This document shows, one piece after another, positions 25,976-34,860 of a DNA stretch of 64,000 nucleotides; position 1 is the stretch's first letter, and each line of letters starts with the position of its first letter. The stretch comes from Psychroserpens jangbogonensis (lineage in GTDB: Bacteria > Bacteroidota > Bacteroidia > Flavobacteriales > Flavobacteriaceae), in the NCBI RefSeq assembly GCF_000797465.1, contig NZ_JSWG01000009.1:62001-126000 (forward strand), given 5' to 3'. The translations under genes were made by a program, and so were the position numbers. A model generated the notes under the pieces. That model saw nothing but the letters and a program-made list of their open reading frames with translations. It did not search any database and was not told the origin of the DNA.

Positions 25976-27991
25976 ATGAAAACAAAATTACTTTTTATAT
26001 CAATGGCATTTATGGCATTTAGCTTTCAGGCATTTGCTCAGCCAGCAAATGATAATTTTTCAGGCGCAATTCCTATTACTCCTGCTGCAGATGGGGCTTG
26101 TAGTACACCTTTTACTCTTCCGTTTTCAACTGATGGAACTACAGATAGTGGAGTGCAAGGTTCTTGTAGAGCTTCTGGTTTAGACCAGTTTTTCACTTGG
26201 ACTGCAACTGCTTTAGGTTTGAATTTTTTCTCTCAAAACCCAGGTAATCCTGGTATTGTAGTTTTTAATTCTACAGGTACCATAGAGATTGCTTGTACAA
26301 ACACCTTTGCTACAGAGACTATTGGTGGATGGGATATTGGAGATGATTTAGTTATCCAAATTTATGATTTTGAAGGTACTGGACTTTCAGATGTTGCATT
26401 TTGTTTAGAAGCTACAAACAATGCTCCATTACCAACTCCTGTAACATTTACATCAAGTTCTTCAGGGTCTTCAGGATCTTACAGACTTGCTTGTGTTGAT
26501 ATGAATGGAGATAACTTAGATGATTTAGTATCTATATCTTCTACTAATGTTAATATTAGAGAACAAACTGTAGGTGGATTTACAACAAAAAACATCCCAA
26601 CAACAGCTGCTAACTACGAACCTTCTTGGAGTTTGGCTGCTGCAGATTACAACAAAGATGGTTATACCGATTTACTTTATGGTGCCGGAAATGGTGTGAC
26701 ATTTATGAGAAGTAATAGCACTGGAACTGCATTTACTGAAGTTTCTGGACCTCAAGATGTATTTTCTCAACGTTCTAACTTTGTTGATATAAATCAAGAT
26801 GGTCATTTAGACGCATTCGTTTGTCATGATGTAGCTCCTAATGTATATTATATGAATGATGGTTCTGGAAACCTTACTTTTAACCAAGGTGGTTTAGGAG
26901 ACTATTCTTCAGGAGGTAATTATGGTTCTATCTGGATTGACTACGATAATGATAGAGATTTAGATTTATTTATTGCTAAGTGTGGTGGTGAAACAGCAAG
27001 AAGAACTAATCAAATGCATACTAATGATGGTAGTGGAAACTACAGCGAAAATGCTGCAGCGATTGGTTTAGCTGATCCAATGCAAACATGGTCTTCTGCT
27101 TGGGGAGATTTTGATAATGATGGTGATATGGATGTTTTTGTAGGTGCTAGTTCAGGTAGCCACAAACTTATGAGAAATGATGGTGGTACTTTTGTTGATA
27201 TCTCGGCAGGTACAGGTGTAGATTTATTATCACTTACTTCTACAGAAACTGTAACTTATGATTTTGATAATGATGGTAATCTTGACCTCGTATCTGGTGG
27301 TAATATGCTATTTGGAGATGGAAACATGAATTTCACAGTTCATACTGGAGTTTTTCCAGGAGCAGGAGCTTATGGAGATGTGAATAATGATGGTTACATC
27401 GATGCCTTCAATTCTAGTAACATTTATACAAATAATAAAGAAACAAATAATAACTGGATTAAAATCCACACTGTTGGAACTACTAGTAACATAGATGCTA
27501 TTGGTGCTCGTGTTGAAATTTACACTGACTCTGGTATTCAAATTAGAGATGTGAAAAGTGGTGACGGTTTCAGGTATATGAGTTCAATGAATACACATTT
27601 CGGTATTGGTACAGATTCAAGTATCTCGCATATTATTGTGTATTGGCCAAACTCTGATTGTGAGACTTTCTTAAACCCAGCTATTAATCAAGCATTTAAT
27701 GCTGTTGAAGGTTCTGGTTTATCTTGTGATACCTTAGGAGTTGATGACGAAACAATCGGTTTAGATTTAACTTTATCTCCAAACCCTGCAAAAGATCTTT
27801 TAAATATAACTACTAAAACGCCCTTAGATAATGATGCTATTTACACTATCTTCGATATCAATGGAAGGCAAGTTATAAGTACTAAATTAGAAACTCAGAC
27901 TATAAATGTTTCTTCTTTAAGTTCTGGAAATTATATTCTTAGAATTATATCTAGTGAGAATATAATTACTCAGAAATTTATAAAGCAATAA
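25976..27991 (+). CDS. secreted FG-GAP/ASPIC propeller protein with T9SS type A tail (copy 1)
   Basis: 671 residues. Signal peptide MKTKLLFISMAFMAFSFQAFAQ, then a beta domain starting PANDNFSGAIPI (residues about 25-145). Next come seven calcium-type DxNxDGxxD loops (e.g. DYNKDGYTD, DINQDGHLD, DFDNDGDMD, DVNNDGYID), consistent with a seven-bladed FG-GAP/VCBS propeller. An ASPIC/UnbV module follows (GARVEIYTDSG, GIGTDSSISHIIVYWPNSDC) and then a Por-secretion tail (SPNPAKDLLNIT .. NYILRII). It is expected to be T9SS-exported to the surface. It shares everything but the N-terminal domain with the next two genes. Confidence 0.9.
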   Translation: MKTKLLFISMAFMAFSFQAFAQPANDNFSGAIPITPAADGACSTPFTLPFSTDGTTDSGVQGSCRASGLDQFFTWTATALGLNFFSQNPGNPGIVVFNSTGTIEIACTNTFATETIGGWDIGDDLVIQIYDFEGTGLSDVAFCLEATNNAPLPTPVTFTSSSSGSSGSYRLACVDMNGDNLDDLVSISSTNVNIREQTVGGFTTKNIPTTAANYEPSWSLAAADYNKDGYTDLLYGAGNGVTFMRSNSTGTAFTEVSGPQDVFSQRSNFVDINQDGHLDAFVCHDVAPNVYYMNDGSGNLTFNQGGLGDYSSGGNYGSIWIDYDNDRDLDLFIAKCGGETARRTNQMHTNDGSGNYSENAAAIGLADPMQTWSSAWGDFDNDGDMDVFVGASSGSHKLMRNDGGTFVDISAGTGVDLLSLTSTETVTYDFDNDGNLDLVSGGNMLFGDGNMNFTVHTGVFPGAGAYGDVNNDGYIDAFNSSNIYTNNKETNNNWIKIHTVGTTSNIDAIGARVEIYTDSGIQIRDVKSGDGFRYMSSMNTHFGIGTDSSISHIIVYWPNSDCETFLNPAINQAFNAVEGSGLSCDTLGVDDETIGLDLTLSPNPAKDLLNITTKTPLDNDAIYTIFDINGRQVISTKLETQTINVSSLSSGNYILRIISSENIITQKFIKQ

Positions 27992-27999
27992 TAACTTTA

Positions 28000-28032
28000 A
28001 AAACCTTCAAATTAAATTTGAAGGTTTTTTTA
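28000..28032 (+). terminator. rho-independent terminator after propeller copy 1
   Basis: Long stem formed by AACCTTCAAA and TTTGAAGGTT around a short AT loop, continuing into seven T residues; it separates copy 1 from copy 2. Confidence 0.85.
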
Positions 28033-28071
28033 TGTTTTTTTTATAAACTACATACAAAAATCTCAATTATT

Positions 28072-30549
28072 ATGAAAAAAATTACTCTATTAGCATTTCT
28101 TGTAATGTCTTATTGTTCAGTAGCTCAGGTCTTAAATGAATCAGCTAACTGGCCAAACAATAACTGGGCAATTACAGGTTCATATGACGCTAATCCAGTT
28201 ATCTTTACTGACAACCCAACGGATAGTTCATCTAATTTTTCATTTGATGATGATGAAGCTGGTGGAGCTTCAGTAAATAATATCGCTGCAGAATCGAATA
28301 CCATTGATTTAACTGCCGCTCATAATGCTGGAGAAACTTCGGTTACTGTAGTTAGCACATTTGTCTTTAATATTTATGAAGATGAAGACTTAAAGCTTCA
28401 GTATTGGGATAATGACGCTGCTATCTGGCAAGATTTTGGTCTTGAATTAGAACAGACTAATAATGCGCCTAATGTAAATTTTTGTAATGGAACTGCTGAG
28501 CAATTAAATCAAACATTAGATATAGCGGCATTTACAGCATCACAATTAACTAACTTTAAATATCGCATCTTATATGACGATAATGGTTCTTTCGGTTGGG
28601 GGTTTTGTTTTGATTCTCCTACAATACATTCTTTAACTCCTCCTGCTTGTCCAAATATTAGCGACTTATCTGTGACTTTTGTTACTTTAGATGGGGCTAA
28701 TGTCTTTTGGGAAACTGGAGACGTAGAGCCTTCATGGGAAATAGCTGTTCAAGCTCCAGGTACAGGAATTCCTGCTGGATCTGGAACATCAACAACTTCA
28801 AATAGTCCACATGTTTTAAGTGGATTAAATTCAAACACTTCATATGAAATTTATGTTAGAGGTTTTTGTGGAGGAACAGATTTCAGTAATTGGATTGGAC
28901 CAGTGAACTTTACAACCCTAATTCCAGCTAGAGTTAATTATACTCTGCAAGCTATGGATATAACTGGTTACGACCTGACTGTTGTGGATATGAATGGTGA
29001 CAACCTTGATGATATTGTTTCTGCATCTAATAGTAATGTTAATATTCATTACCAATTAAACTCAGGAGGATTCAACGAAGTAGATCTTCCTACGCCAAGT
29101 GCTGATTTTTTACCTGGCTGGAGTATGGCTGCTGCCGATTTTGATAAAAATGGTTATACCGATTTATTATATGGTTCTGGTAGTGGAGTTACTTTTATGA
29201 AAGCTAATAATACTGGAACAGGATTTACAGAAATCTCTGGTCCTGAATACGTGTTTTCACAACGCTCAAACTTTGTTGACATAAATAATGATGGTCACTT
29301 AGATGCTTTTGTATGTCATGATGTTGCTCCTAATGTATATTACATAAATGATGGGTCAGGGAATTTAACCTTCTATCAAGGTGCACAATACGATGATGGT
29401 TGTGATGATGCGCCAACCTCTGTAGATGATACTGGAGCTGTAGGTGGTTTAGGAAATTACTGTTCTGGAGGTAATTATGGGTCTATATGGATAGATTATG
29501 ATAATGATAGAGATATGGATATGTTTATCGCTAAATGTGGAGGAGAGACTGCTAGAAGAACTAATCAAATGTTAACCAATAATGGTGATGGTAGTTTTAC
29601 TGAAAATGCAAACGCTCTAGGTCTTGCTGATCCAATGCAAACATGGTCGTCGTCTTGGGCTGATTATGATAACGATGGTGATATGGATCTTTTTGTAGGC
29701 GCTAGTTCAGGTTCACACAAACTTATGCGTAACAATAGTAATGGTACCTTCACAGATGTAACATCTGGTGCTGGCGTAAGTGGTGCTCCTAATGGTCATG
29801 AAAGTGTTAGTTATGACATCGATAATGATGGCTATTTAGACATTTTATGTAATGGTACAATTATGTACGGAAAAGGTGATCTTACTTTCGAAGATGCAGA
29901 TAGTAATCAAATCGATTACAAAAATGGTTCTTTAGGTGATTTAAACAATGACGGATTTATTGATACTTATTATAATGGTAATATTTATTGGAATCTTACT
30001 ACCAGTAACAATTGGATTAAAATAAACACTATTGGTACTGCAAGTAATATTGATGGTATTGGTGCACGAGTTGAAATCTACACAGATAGCGGAGTTCAAA
30101 TTAGAGATGTACGAAGTGGTGAAGGTTTTGAATATATGAGTTCTTTAAATACTCACTTTGGTATTGGAAGCGACACAAGTGTATCTCATATTGTTGTATA
30201 CTGGCCAAATTCTGATTGTGAAATGTATTTAAACCCAGGTATCAATCAAGCATTCAATGCTGTTGAAGGTGCGGGTGATTCTTGTGATACTTTAGGGGTT
30301 AATGATGATGAACTTGCGCCTGATTTCATGTTGTCACCAAACCCAACTAAAAATGTTTTAAATATTACAACTGGACTGCAATTAGAAAATGCATTCTATA
30401 ATATTTATGATATGAGTGGTAGACGTGTAATGACAAATAATTTAAATAATTCTAAAACAATTGATGTGTCCCAATTAACAGCTGGGAATTATATCATTAG
30501 TATTGTCTCTGAAAATACTATTAGAAATCAAAAATTTATTAAGCAATAG
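28072..30549 (+). CDS. secreted FN3-FG-GAP-ASPIC propeller protein with T9SS tail (copy 2)
   Basis: 825 residues from ATG 28072 (MKKITLLAFLVMSYCSVAQ signal peptide); a frame extension to 28018 starts inside the terminator and was not used. Domains in order: an N-terminal jelly-roll-like domain (20-190), a fibronectin type III domain (about 195-285, WEIAVQAPGTGIPAGSG .. SYEIYVRGFCGG), seven DxDxDG calcium loops (290-640), ASPIC/UnbV module (650-725) and Por tail (755-825). It carries a 21-residue insertion absent from copy 3 (nt 29383-29445) that adds a Cys, with a second new Cys just after (NYCSGG). No -7 box recognised upstream. Confidence 0.9.
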   Translation: MKKITLLAFLVMSYCSVAQVLNESANWPNNNWAITGSYDANPVIFTDNPTDSSSNFSFDDDEAGGASVNNIAAESNTIDLTAAHNAGETSVTVVSTFVFNIYEDEDLKLQYWDNDAAIWQDFGLELEQTNNAPNVNFCNGTAEQLNQTLDIAAFTASQLTNFKYRILYDDNGSFGWGFCFDSPTIHSLTPPACPNISDLSVTFVTLDGANVFWETGDVEPSWEIAVQAPGTGIPAGSGTSTTSNSPHVLSGLNSNTSYEIYVRGFCGGTDFSNWIGPVNFTTLIPARVNYTLQAMDITGYDLTVVDMNGDNLDDIVSASNSNVNIHYQLNSGGFNEVDLPTPSADFLPGWSMAAADFDKNGYTDLLYGSGSGVTFMKANNTGTGFTEISGPEYVFSQRSNFVDINNDGHLDAFVCHDVAPNVYYINDGSGNLTFYQGAQYDDGCDDAPTSVDDTGAVGGLGNYCSGGNYGSIWIDYDNDRDMDMFIAKCGGETARRTNQMLTNNGDGSFTENANALGLADPMQTWSSSWADYDNDGDMDLFVGASSGSHKLMRNNSNGTFTDVTSGAGVSGAPNGHESVSYDIDNDGYLDILCNGTIMYGKGDLTFEDADSNQIDYKNGSLGDLNNDGFIDTYYNGNIYWNLTTSNNWIKINTIGTASNIDGIGARVEIYTDSGVQIRDVRSGEGFEYMSSLNTHFGIGSDTSVSHIVVYWPNSDCEMYLNPGINQAFNAVEGAGDSCDTLGVNDDELAPDFMLSPNPTKNVLNITTGLQLENAFYNIYDMSGRRVMTNNLNNSKTIDVSQLTAGNYIISIVSENTIRNQKFIKQ

Positions 30550-30570
30550 AGCTTTAAGATTTTTACTACA

Positions 30571-30606
30571 AAAAAGCCACTACATTGAATGTAGTGGCTT
30601 TTTTTT
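30571..30606 (+). terminator. rho-independent terminator after propeller copy 2
   Basis: Stem AAAAAGCCACTACAT (30571-30585) / ATGTAGTGGCTTTTT (30589-30603) with a TGA loop and T-run. It is homologous to the terminator after copy 3, with base-pair-preserving change. Confidence 0.9.
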
Positions 30607-30608
30607 AT

Positions 30609-30616
30609 TACTTTTG
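30609..30616 (+). promoter_or_regulatory. -7 box (TACTTTTG) of propeller copy 3 promoter
   Basis: Exact TAnnTTTG match directly after the terminator of copy 2 and 29 nt before the copy 3 ATG, implying that copy 3 is transcribed independently. Confidence 0.5.
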
Positions 30617-30645
30617 CAAATTACTTACCTAATATTTAAATTATT

Positions 30646-33066
30646 ATGAAAAAAATTACATTATTAGCATTTCTTGTGATGTCTTATTGTTCAGTTGCAC
30701 AGGTTTTAAACGAATCAGCTAACTGGCCAAACAATAACTGGACAATTACGGGCTCATATGACACTAATCCAGATATCTTTACTGACAATCCAACAGATAG
30801 TTCATCTAACTTTTCATTTGATGAAGATGAAGCTGGACCAAATTCAGTAAATAACATAGCTGCCGAATCTAATACTATTGATTTAACTGCGGCTCATAAT
30901 GCTGGAGAAACGTGGGTTACTGTAGCAAGCTCTTATGTTTTTAATATTTTCGCAAATGAAGAACTAAACATACAATATTGGGATAATGATGCTGGAAACT
31001 GGCAAGATTTTGGTGATGAATTAACACAGACCAATAACGCGCCAAATGTGAATTTTTGTAATGGAACTCCAGAACAAGTAAATCAAACAATAAGTATTAC
31101 TTCTTTTACAGCATCTCAATTAGCCAACTTCAAATACCGCATCTCATATGATGATAACGGATCTTATGGTTGGGGATTTTGTTTTGAATCTCCTACAATA
31201 TATTCAGAAACACCTCCAGTCTGTCCAAATATTAATAATCTTATAGTTAATTTTATTTCTTCAGATGGTGCTAATGTTATCTGGGAAGCTGGAGACGCAG
31301 AAACTTCATGGGAAATAGCTGTTCAAGCTCCCGGAACTGGAATTCCTGCTGGATCTGGAACATCAACAACTACAAATAATCCACATGTTTTAAGTGGGTT
31401 AAACCAAAACACAACATACGAAGTTTATGTTAGAGGTTTTTGTGGAGGAACAGATTTCAGCAATTGGGTTGGACCAGTAAACTTTACAACACTAATTCCA
31501 TCTAGAGTTAATTTTTCTCTCCAAGCTATGCCAATTGGTGGTAGTTACGACTTGACAGTTGTGGATATGAATGGTGACAATCTAGATGATATTGTTTCCG
31601 TTTCTAATACCAATGTTAATATTCATTACCAATTAAGCACTGGTGGTTTCAACGCAGTTGATCTACCAACTCCAAATGCTGACTTTATGCCTAGTTGGAG
31701 TATGGCTGCTGCAGATTTTGATGAAAATGGTTATACTGATTTATTATACGGAAATGGTAGTGGAGTTACATTTATGAAAGCTAATAATACTGGTACAGGG
31801 TTTACAGAAATCTCTAGCCCTGAATATGTATTTTCACAACGTTCAAACTTTGCTGATATAAACCAAGATGGTAATTTGGATGCTTTCGTTTGTCATGATG
31901 TTGCTCCTAACGTTTATTATATAAATGATGGAAATGGAAACCTTGCGTTTAATCAAGGAGGTTTAGGCGACTATTCTTCAGGAGGTAATTATGGGTCTAT
32001 ATGGATAGATTATGATAATGATAGAGATTTAGATATGTTTATTGCTAAATGTGGTGGAGAGACTGCTAGAAGAACTAATCAAATGTTAACCAATAATGGC
32101 GATGGTACTTATACAGAAAACGCTAATGCTTTAGGTCTTGCTGATCCAATGCAAACATGGTCGTCGTCTTGGGCTGATTATGATAACGATGGTGATATGG
32201 ATGTTTTTGTTGGTGCGAGTTCTGGCACACACAAACTTATGCGTAACAATGGTGATAGTACTTTCACGGACGTTACGTCTGGAGCTGGTGTAAGTGGTGC
32301 TCCTAATGGTCATGAAAATGTTAGTTATGATATTGATAATGATGGATACTTAGATATTTTATGTAATGGTACAATTATGTACGGAAAAGGTGATCTTACT
32401 TTCGAAGATGCAGATAACACTCAAATCAATTACAAAAATGGATCTTTAGGTGATTTAAATAATGACGGATTTATTGATGCTTATTATAATGGGAATATTT
32501 ATTGGAATCTTACTACCAGTAACAATTGGATTAAAATAAATACCGTTGGTACTGCAAGTAATGTTGATGGTATTGGTGCGCGTGTTGAAATCTACACAGA
32601 TAGTGGAGTTCAAATTAGAGATGTACGCAGTGGAGAAGGATTTGAATACATGAGTACTTTAAATACTCACTTTGGTATTGGAAGTGACACAAGTGTCAAT
32701 CATGTTATTGTATACTGGCCAAATTCTCCATGTGAAGTGTTTTTAAACCCCGACATTAATCAAGCATTTAATGCTGTTGAAGGTTCAGGAGATTCTTCCT
32801 GTGATGCACTTGGAGTTGATGATGAAGAACTTGCTTCAGATTTCATTTTATCACCAAATCCAACTAAAAATGTTTTAAATATTACTACTGGATTGCAGTT
32901 AGAAAATGCATTCTATAATATTTATGATATGAGTGGTAGACGTGTAATGACAAACTCTCTTAGTAATTCTAAGACAATTGATGTGTCTCAATTAACTGCT
33001 GGAAACTACATTGTAAGTATTGTCTCTGAAAATACTATTAGAAATCAAAAATTTATTAAGCAATAA
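30646..33066 (+). CDS. secreted FN3-FG-GAP-ASPIC propeller protein with T9SS tail (copy 3)
   Basis: 806 residues, near-identical in domain plan to copy 2: signal peptide MKKITLLAFLVMSYCSVAQ (same residues), jelly-roll domain, fibronectin III (about 195-285), seven calcium loops (DMNGDNLDD to DLNNDGFID), ASPIC/UnbV module and Por tail ending IRNQKFIKQ as in copy 2. Synonymous and some non-synonymous differences along the whole length show this is an established duplication, not an assembly echo. The duplication unit includes the terminator. Role unknown; calcium-stabilised surface adhesion or binding is plausible from the fold. Confidence 0.9.
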   Translation: MKKITLLAFLVMSYCSVAQVLNESANWPNNNWTITGSYDTNPDIFTDNPTDSSSNFSFDEDEAGPNSVNNIAAESNTIDLTAAHNAGETWVTVASSYVFNIFANEELNIQYWDNDAGNWQDFGDELTQTNNAPNVNFCNGTPEQVNQTISITSFTASQLANFKYRISYDDNGSYGWGFCFESPTIYSETPPVCPNINNLIVNFISSDGANVIWEAGDAETSWEIAVQAPGTGIPAGSGTSTTTNNPHVLSGLNQNTTYEVYVRGFCGGTDFSNWVGPVNFTTLIPSRVNFSLQAMPIGGSYDLTVVDMNGDNLDDIVSVSNTNVNIHYQLSTGGFNAVDLPTPNADFMPSWSMAAADFDENGYTDLLYGNGSGVTFMKANNTGTGFTEISSPEYVFSQRSNFADINQDGNLDAFVCHDVAPNVYYINDGNGNLAFNQGGLGDYSSGGNYGSIWIDYDNDRDLDMFIAKCGGETARRTNQMLTNNGDGTYTENANALGLADPMQTWSSSWADYDNDGDMDVFVGASSGTHKLMRNNGDSTFTDVTSGAGVSGAPNGHENVSYDIDNDGYLDILCNGTIMYGKGDLTFEDADNTQINYKNGSLGDLNNDGFIDAYYNGNIYWNLTTSNNWIKINTVGTASNVDGIGARVEIYTDSGVQIRDVRSGEGFEYMSTLNTHFGIGSDTSVNHVIVYWPNSPCEVFLNPDINQAFNAVEGSGDSSCDALGVDDEELASDFILSPNPTKNVLNITTGLQLENAFYNIYDMSGRRVMTNSLSNSKTIDVSQLTAGNYIVSIVSENTIRNQKFIKQ

Positions 33067-33080
33067 TACTTTAAGATTTT

Positions 33081-33127
33081 TACTACAAAAAAGCCGCTAC
33101 AGTGATTGTAGCGGCTTTTTTGTAGTA
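33081..33127 (+). terminator. rho-independent terminator after propeller copy 3, with very long stem
   Basis: Perfect 21-bp inverted repeat (arms 33081-33101 and 33107-33127, 5-nt loop GTGAT) built round GCCGCTACA/TGTAGCGGC with A and T tracts. The dyad could terminate in both directions. Its right arm overlaps the -7 box of the following ABC gene. Confidence 0.9.
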
Positions 33128-33133
33128 TTTTTG
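33126..33133 (+). promoter_or_regulatory. -7 box (TATTTTTG) for the ABC ATPase gene
   Basis: Exact TAnnTTTG match ending 4 nt before the ATG at 33138, which would give a nearly leaderless message. It overlaps the last 2 bp of the preceding terminator dyad. Confidence 0.4.
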
Positions 33134-33137
33134 CTTT

Positions 33138-34049
33138 ATGCTTCAAGTCAAAGACCTCACTTTTAGTTACAAAAAAACTAAGATTTTAAATGATCTAAAC
33201 TTCTCTGTAAATCTAGGCGAAAATATCTCGATAATTGGTGAAAGCGGCTCAGGAAAAACGACACTTCTCAAACTTCTTTATGGTGAATTTGACATAAATC
33301 ATGGTACTATATTTTGGAAACAACAACAAATTTTAGGTCCAAAATATAATCTTGTGATTGGTTATGACTTTATAAAGTACGTAGCCCAAGAATTTGATTT
33401 AATGCCATATATAAGTGTCGAGGAAAATATTGGTAAGTTTCTCTCAAATTTCTTTCCAGAAGAAAAACAAATACGAACACAAGAATTGCTAGAAGTTGTT
33501 GAGCTTACTAAGTTTGCACATGTAAAAGTGAAAACCCTAAGTGGTGGACAAAAACAACGTGTTGCACTTGCTCGTGCATTAGCAAAACAGCCTGAAATTC
33601 TTTTGTTAGATGAACCCTTTAGTCACATTGACAATTTTAAAAAACAGTCGCTTAGACGTCGTGTTTTCAAATATTTAAAAGAAAAGAAAATAACGTGTAT
33701 TGTTGCTACTCACGATAAAAATGATGTCTTAGGATTTGCGGATCGTGTGATTCTTTTAAACAATGCAAAAATAGAAGCAAACGATTCTCCAGAACATTTG
33801 TTTAAACATCCAAAAACGCCTCTTGTTGCATCCTTTTTTGACGAGTTTAATGTCATTAAAAATGAAATCGTTTATGCGCATCAACTCAATGTTGTTGAAC
33901 AATCAAATATTAAAGTAACGGTGAATAAAAACTATTTTAAAGGAACCTATTATTTAATTGAATCTAGCTTTGAAAACGAAACTGTATTTTTTGAATACAC
34001 TGAAAAATTGACCGAAGGAAGTATCGTTTATTTAGACATTAACAAATAG
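33138..34049 (+). CDS. orphan ABC transporter ATP-binding protein
   Basis: 303 residues. Walker A GESGSGKTTLLK, Q-loop YVAQEFDLMPY, signature LSGGQKQRVALARAL, Walker B ILLLDEPFS and the H-loop His in IVATHDK are all intact, so it should be an active ATPase. An extra C-terminal domain (about 215-303) resembles the regulatory or TOBE-like tail of importer ATPases. No permease or binding protein gene is adjacent, so its partner must be elsewhere or it is a non-transport ABC protein. It converges with the PPTase gene with an 11-nt overlap. Confidence 0.88.
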   Translation: MLQVKDLTFSYKKTKILNDLNFSVNLGENISIIGESGSGKTTLLKLLYGEFDINHGTIFWKQQQILGPKYNLVIGYDFIKYVAQEFDLMPYISVEENIGKFLSNFFPEEKQIRTQELLEVVELTKFAHVKVKTLSGGQKQRVALARALAKQPEILLLDEPFSHIDNFKKQSLRRRVFKYLKEKKITCIVATHDKNDVLGFADRVILLNNAKIEANDSPEHLFKHPKTPLVASFFDEFNVIKNEIVYAHQLNVVEQSNIKVTVNKNYFKGTYYLIESSFENETVFFEYTEKLTEGSIVYLDINK

Positions 34050-34605
34050 CATAAGCGCCATATTCACCATGATGCGATATGGACAACGCTTCAAAAATTT
34101 GTTGATTATTTAAAAACAAGTTTGGAACTCCTAATGCTGTCTTTTTAAGCTTCAGTGAATTTAAATTACGCTTTTTATCATTAGAAACTTGTTTTATTAA
34201 TCGCGTTCTTACCGCTTCACTTTGATTAGCTTCACTTAATTTAAAAAGCTCAATTTTCGGGAGCTTTCCTTTATTATTACTAGCTGTGCTGTGCACATAT
34301 TCTGAAGTAATTATTGATCTTGAATAATATATCTTATCATCAATATTAACAACACTTTCATTGTTTAAACCCAATTGACATTGAATTCGTTTGGGATTGA
34401 AAAAGCTGTGTTCAAATTCCCTTACGTAAGCTTTATACGCTGCTTCTTTTATGCTCCAAAGCAACCAAACCGTTTGATCTTTATTTTCTGAAGACAAAAT
34501 AATTGATTGTTCTTTTTGGGTAAATGTTTTGTCTAAAAATCGAGGTCGTTTCCAATTAGAATCTTTTGCTGCTTGCTTAAAATCAACAATGTCATTGCCT
34601 ATCAT
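34039..34605 (-). CDS. 4'-phosphopantetheinyl transferase (type III PKS cluster)
   Basis: 188 residues. MIGNDIVDFKQA carries the first Mg-binding Asp, and WSIKEAAYKAY is the catalytic (W)-x-x-KE-A-x-K signature of the Sfp/AcpS superfamily. It would transfer 4'-phosphopantetheine from CoA onto the ACP encoded directly upstream; the 4-nt overlap with that gene argues for a dedicated pair. It is the last gene of the eight-gene minus-strand operon. Confidence 0.88.
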   Translation of the reverse strand: MIGNDIVDFKQAAKDSNWKRPRFLDKTFTQKEQSIILSSENKDQTVWLLWSIKEAAYKAYVREFEHSFFNPKRIQCQLGLNNESVVNIDDKIYYSRSIITSEYVHSTASNNKGKLPKIELFKLSEANQSEAVRTRLIKQVSNDKKRNLNSLKLKKTALGVPNLFLNNQQIFEALSISHHGEYGAYAIC

Positions 34606-34856
34606 TTTTGAGCCAATTTTTCATTAATAATATCCATAGCGCTTTTTACGGAAATCATTTTTTCCATATCATCATTTTCTATTCTAATATCAAATTCATC
34701 TTCAACATCCAGTATAACGTCAACTAGATTTGCTGAATTAATTTTTAAATCACTAATAAAATCAGTGTTTTCAGACAAGTTAGCAAAAGCAGTTTCATCT
34801 TGAATATAGGGTTGAACAATTGTTTTTAGTTTGGCAATAAGTTCGTCTTTGGTCAT
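34602..34856 (-). CDS. acyl carrier protein, atypical DSL motif
   Basis: 84 residues from ATG 34856 (MTKDELIAKL); an upstream start would overlap the ketosynthase stop. It has the ACP helix pattern with the phosphopantetheine Ser at Ser41 in LKINSANLVDVILDVEDEFD, so the usual DSL is replaced by NSA. The housekeeping ACP gene is not in this window. It sits 4 nt after the ketosynthase gene and overlaps the PPTase gene by 4 nt; it is inferred to carry the acyl chain for the cluster. Confidence 0.85.
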   Translation of the reverse strand: MTKDELIAKLKTIVQPYIQDETAFANLSENTDFISDLKINSANLVDVILDVEDEFDIRIENDDMEKMISVKSAMDIINEKLAQK

Positions 34857-34860
34857 GGGC

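Larger units (their letters stand above)
28072..33127 (+). repeat. tandem gene duplication (two ~2.5-kb units)
   Basis: The unit comprising signal peptide to terminator is present twice head to tail (28072-30606 and 30646-33127). The last residues and the 3' flank (ctttaagatttttactac) are shared, so the break lies downstream of the gene's terminator. Copy 1 (25976) is an older relative with a different N-terminal domain. Confidence 0.85.

Noticed and set aside
28072-33066. Assembly duplication of one propeller gene
   Set aside because: The two copies differ along their whole length, by an insertion and by compensatory terminator change, so the duplication is real.
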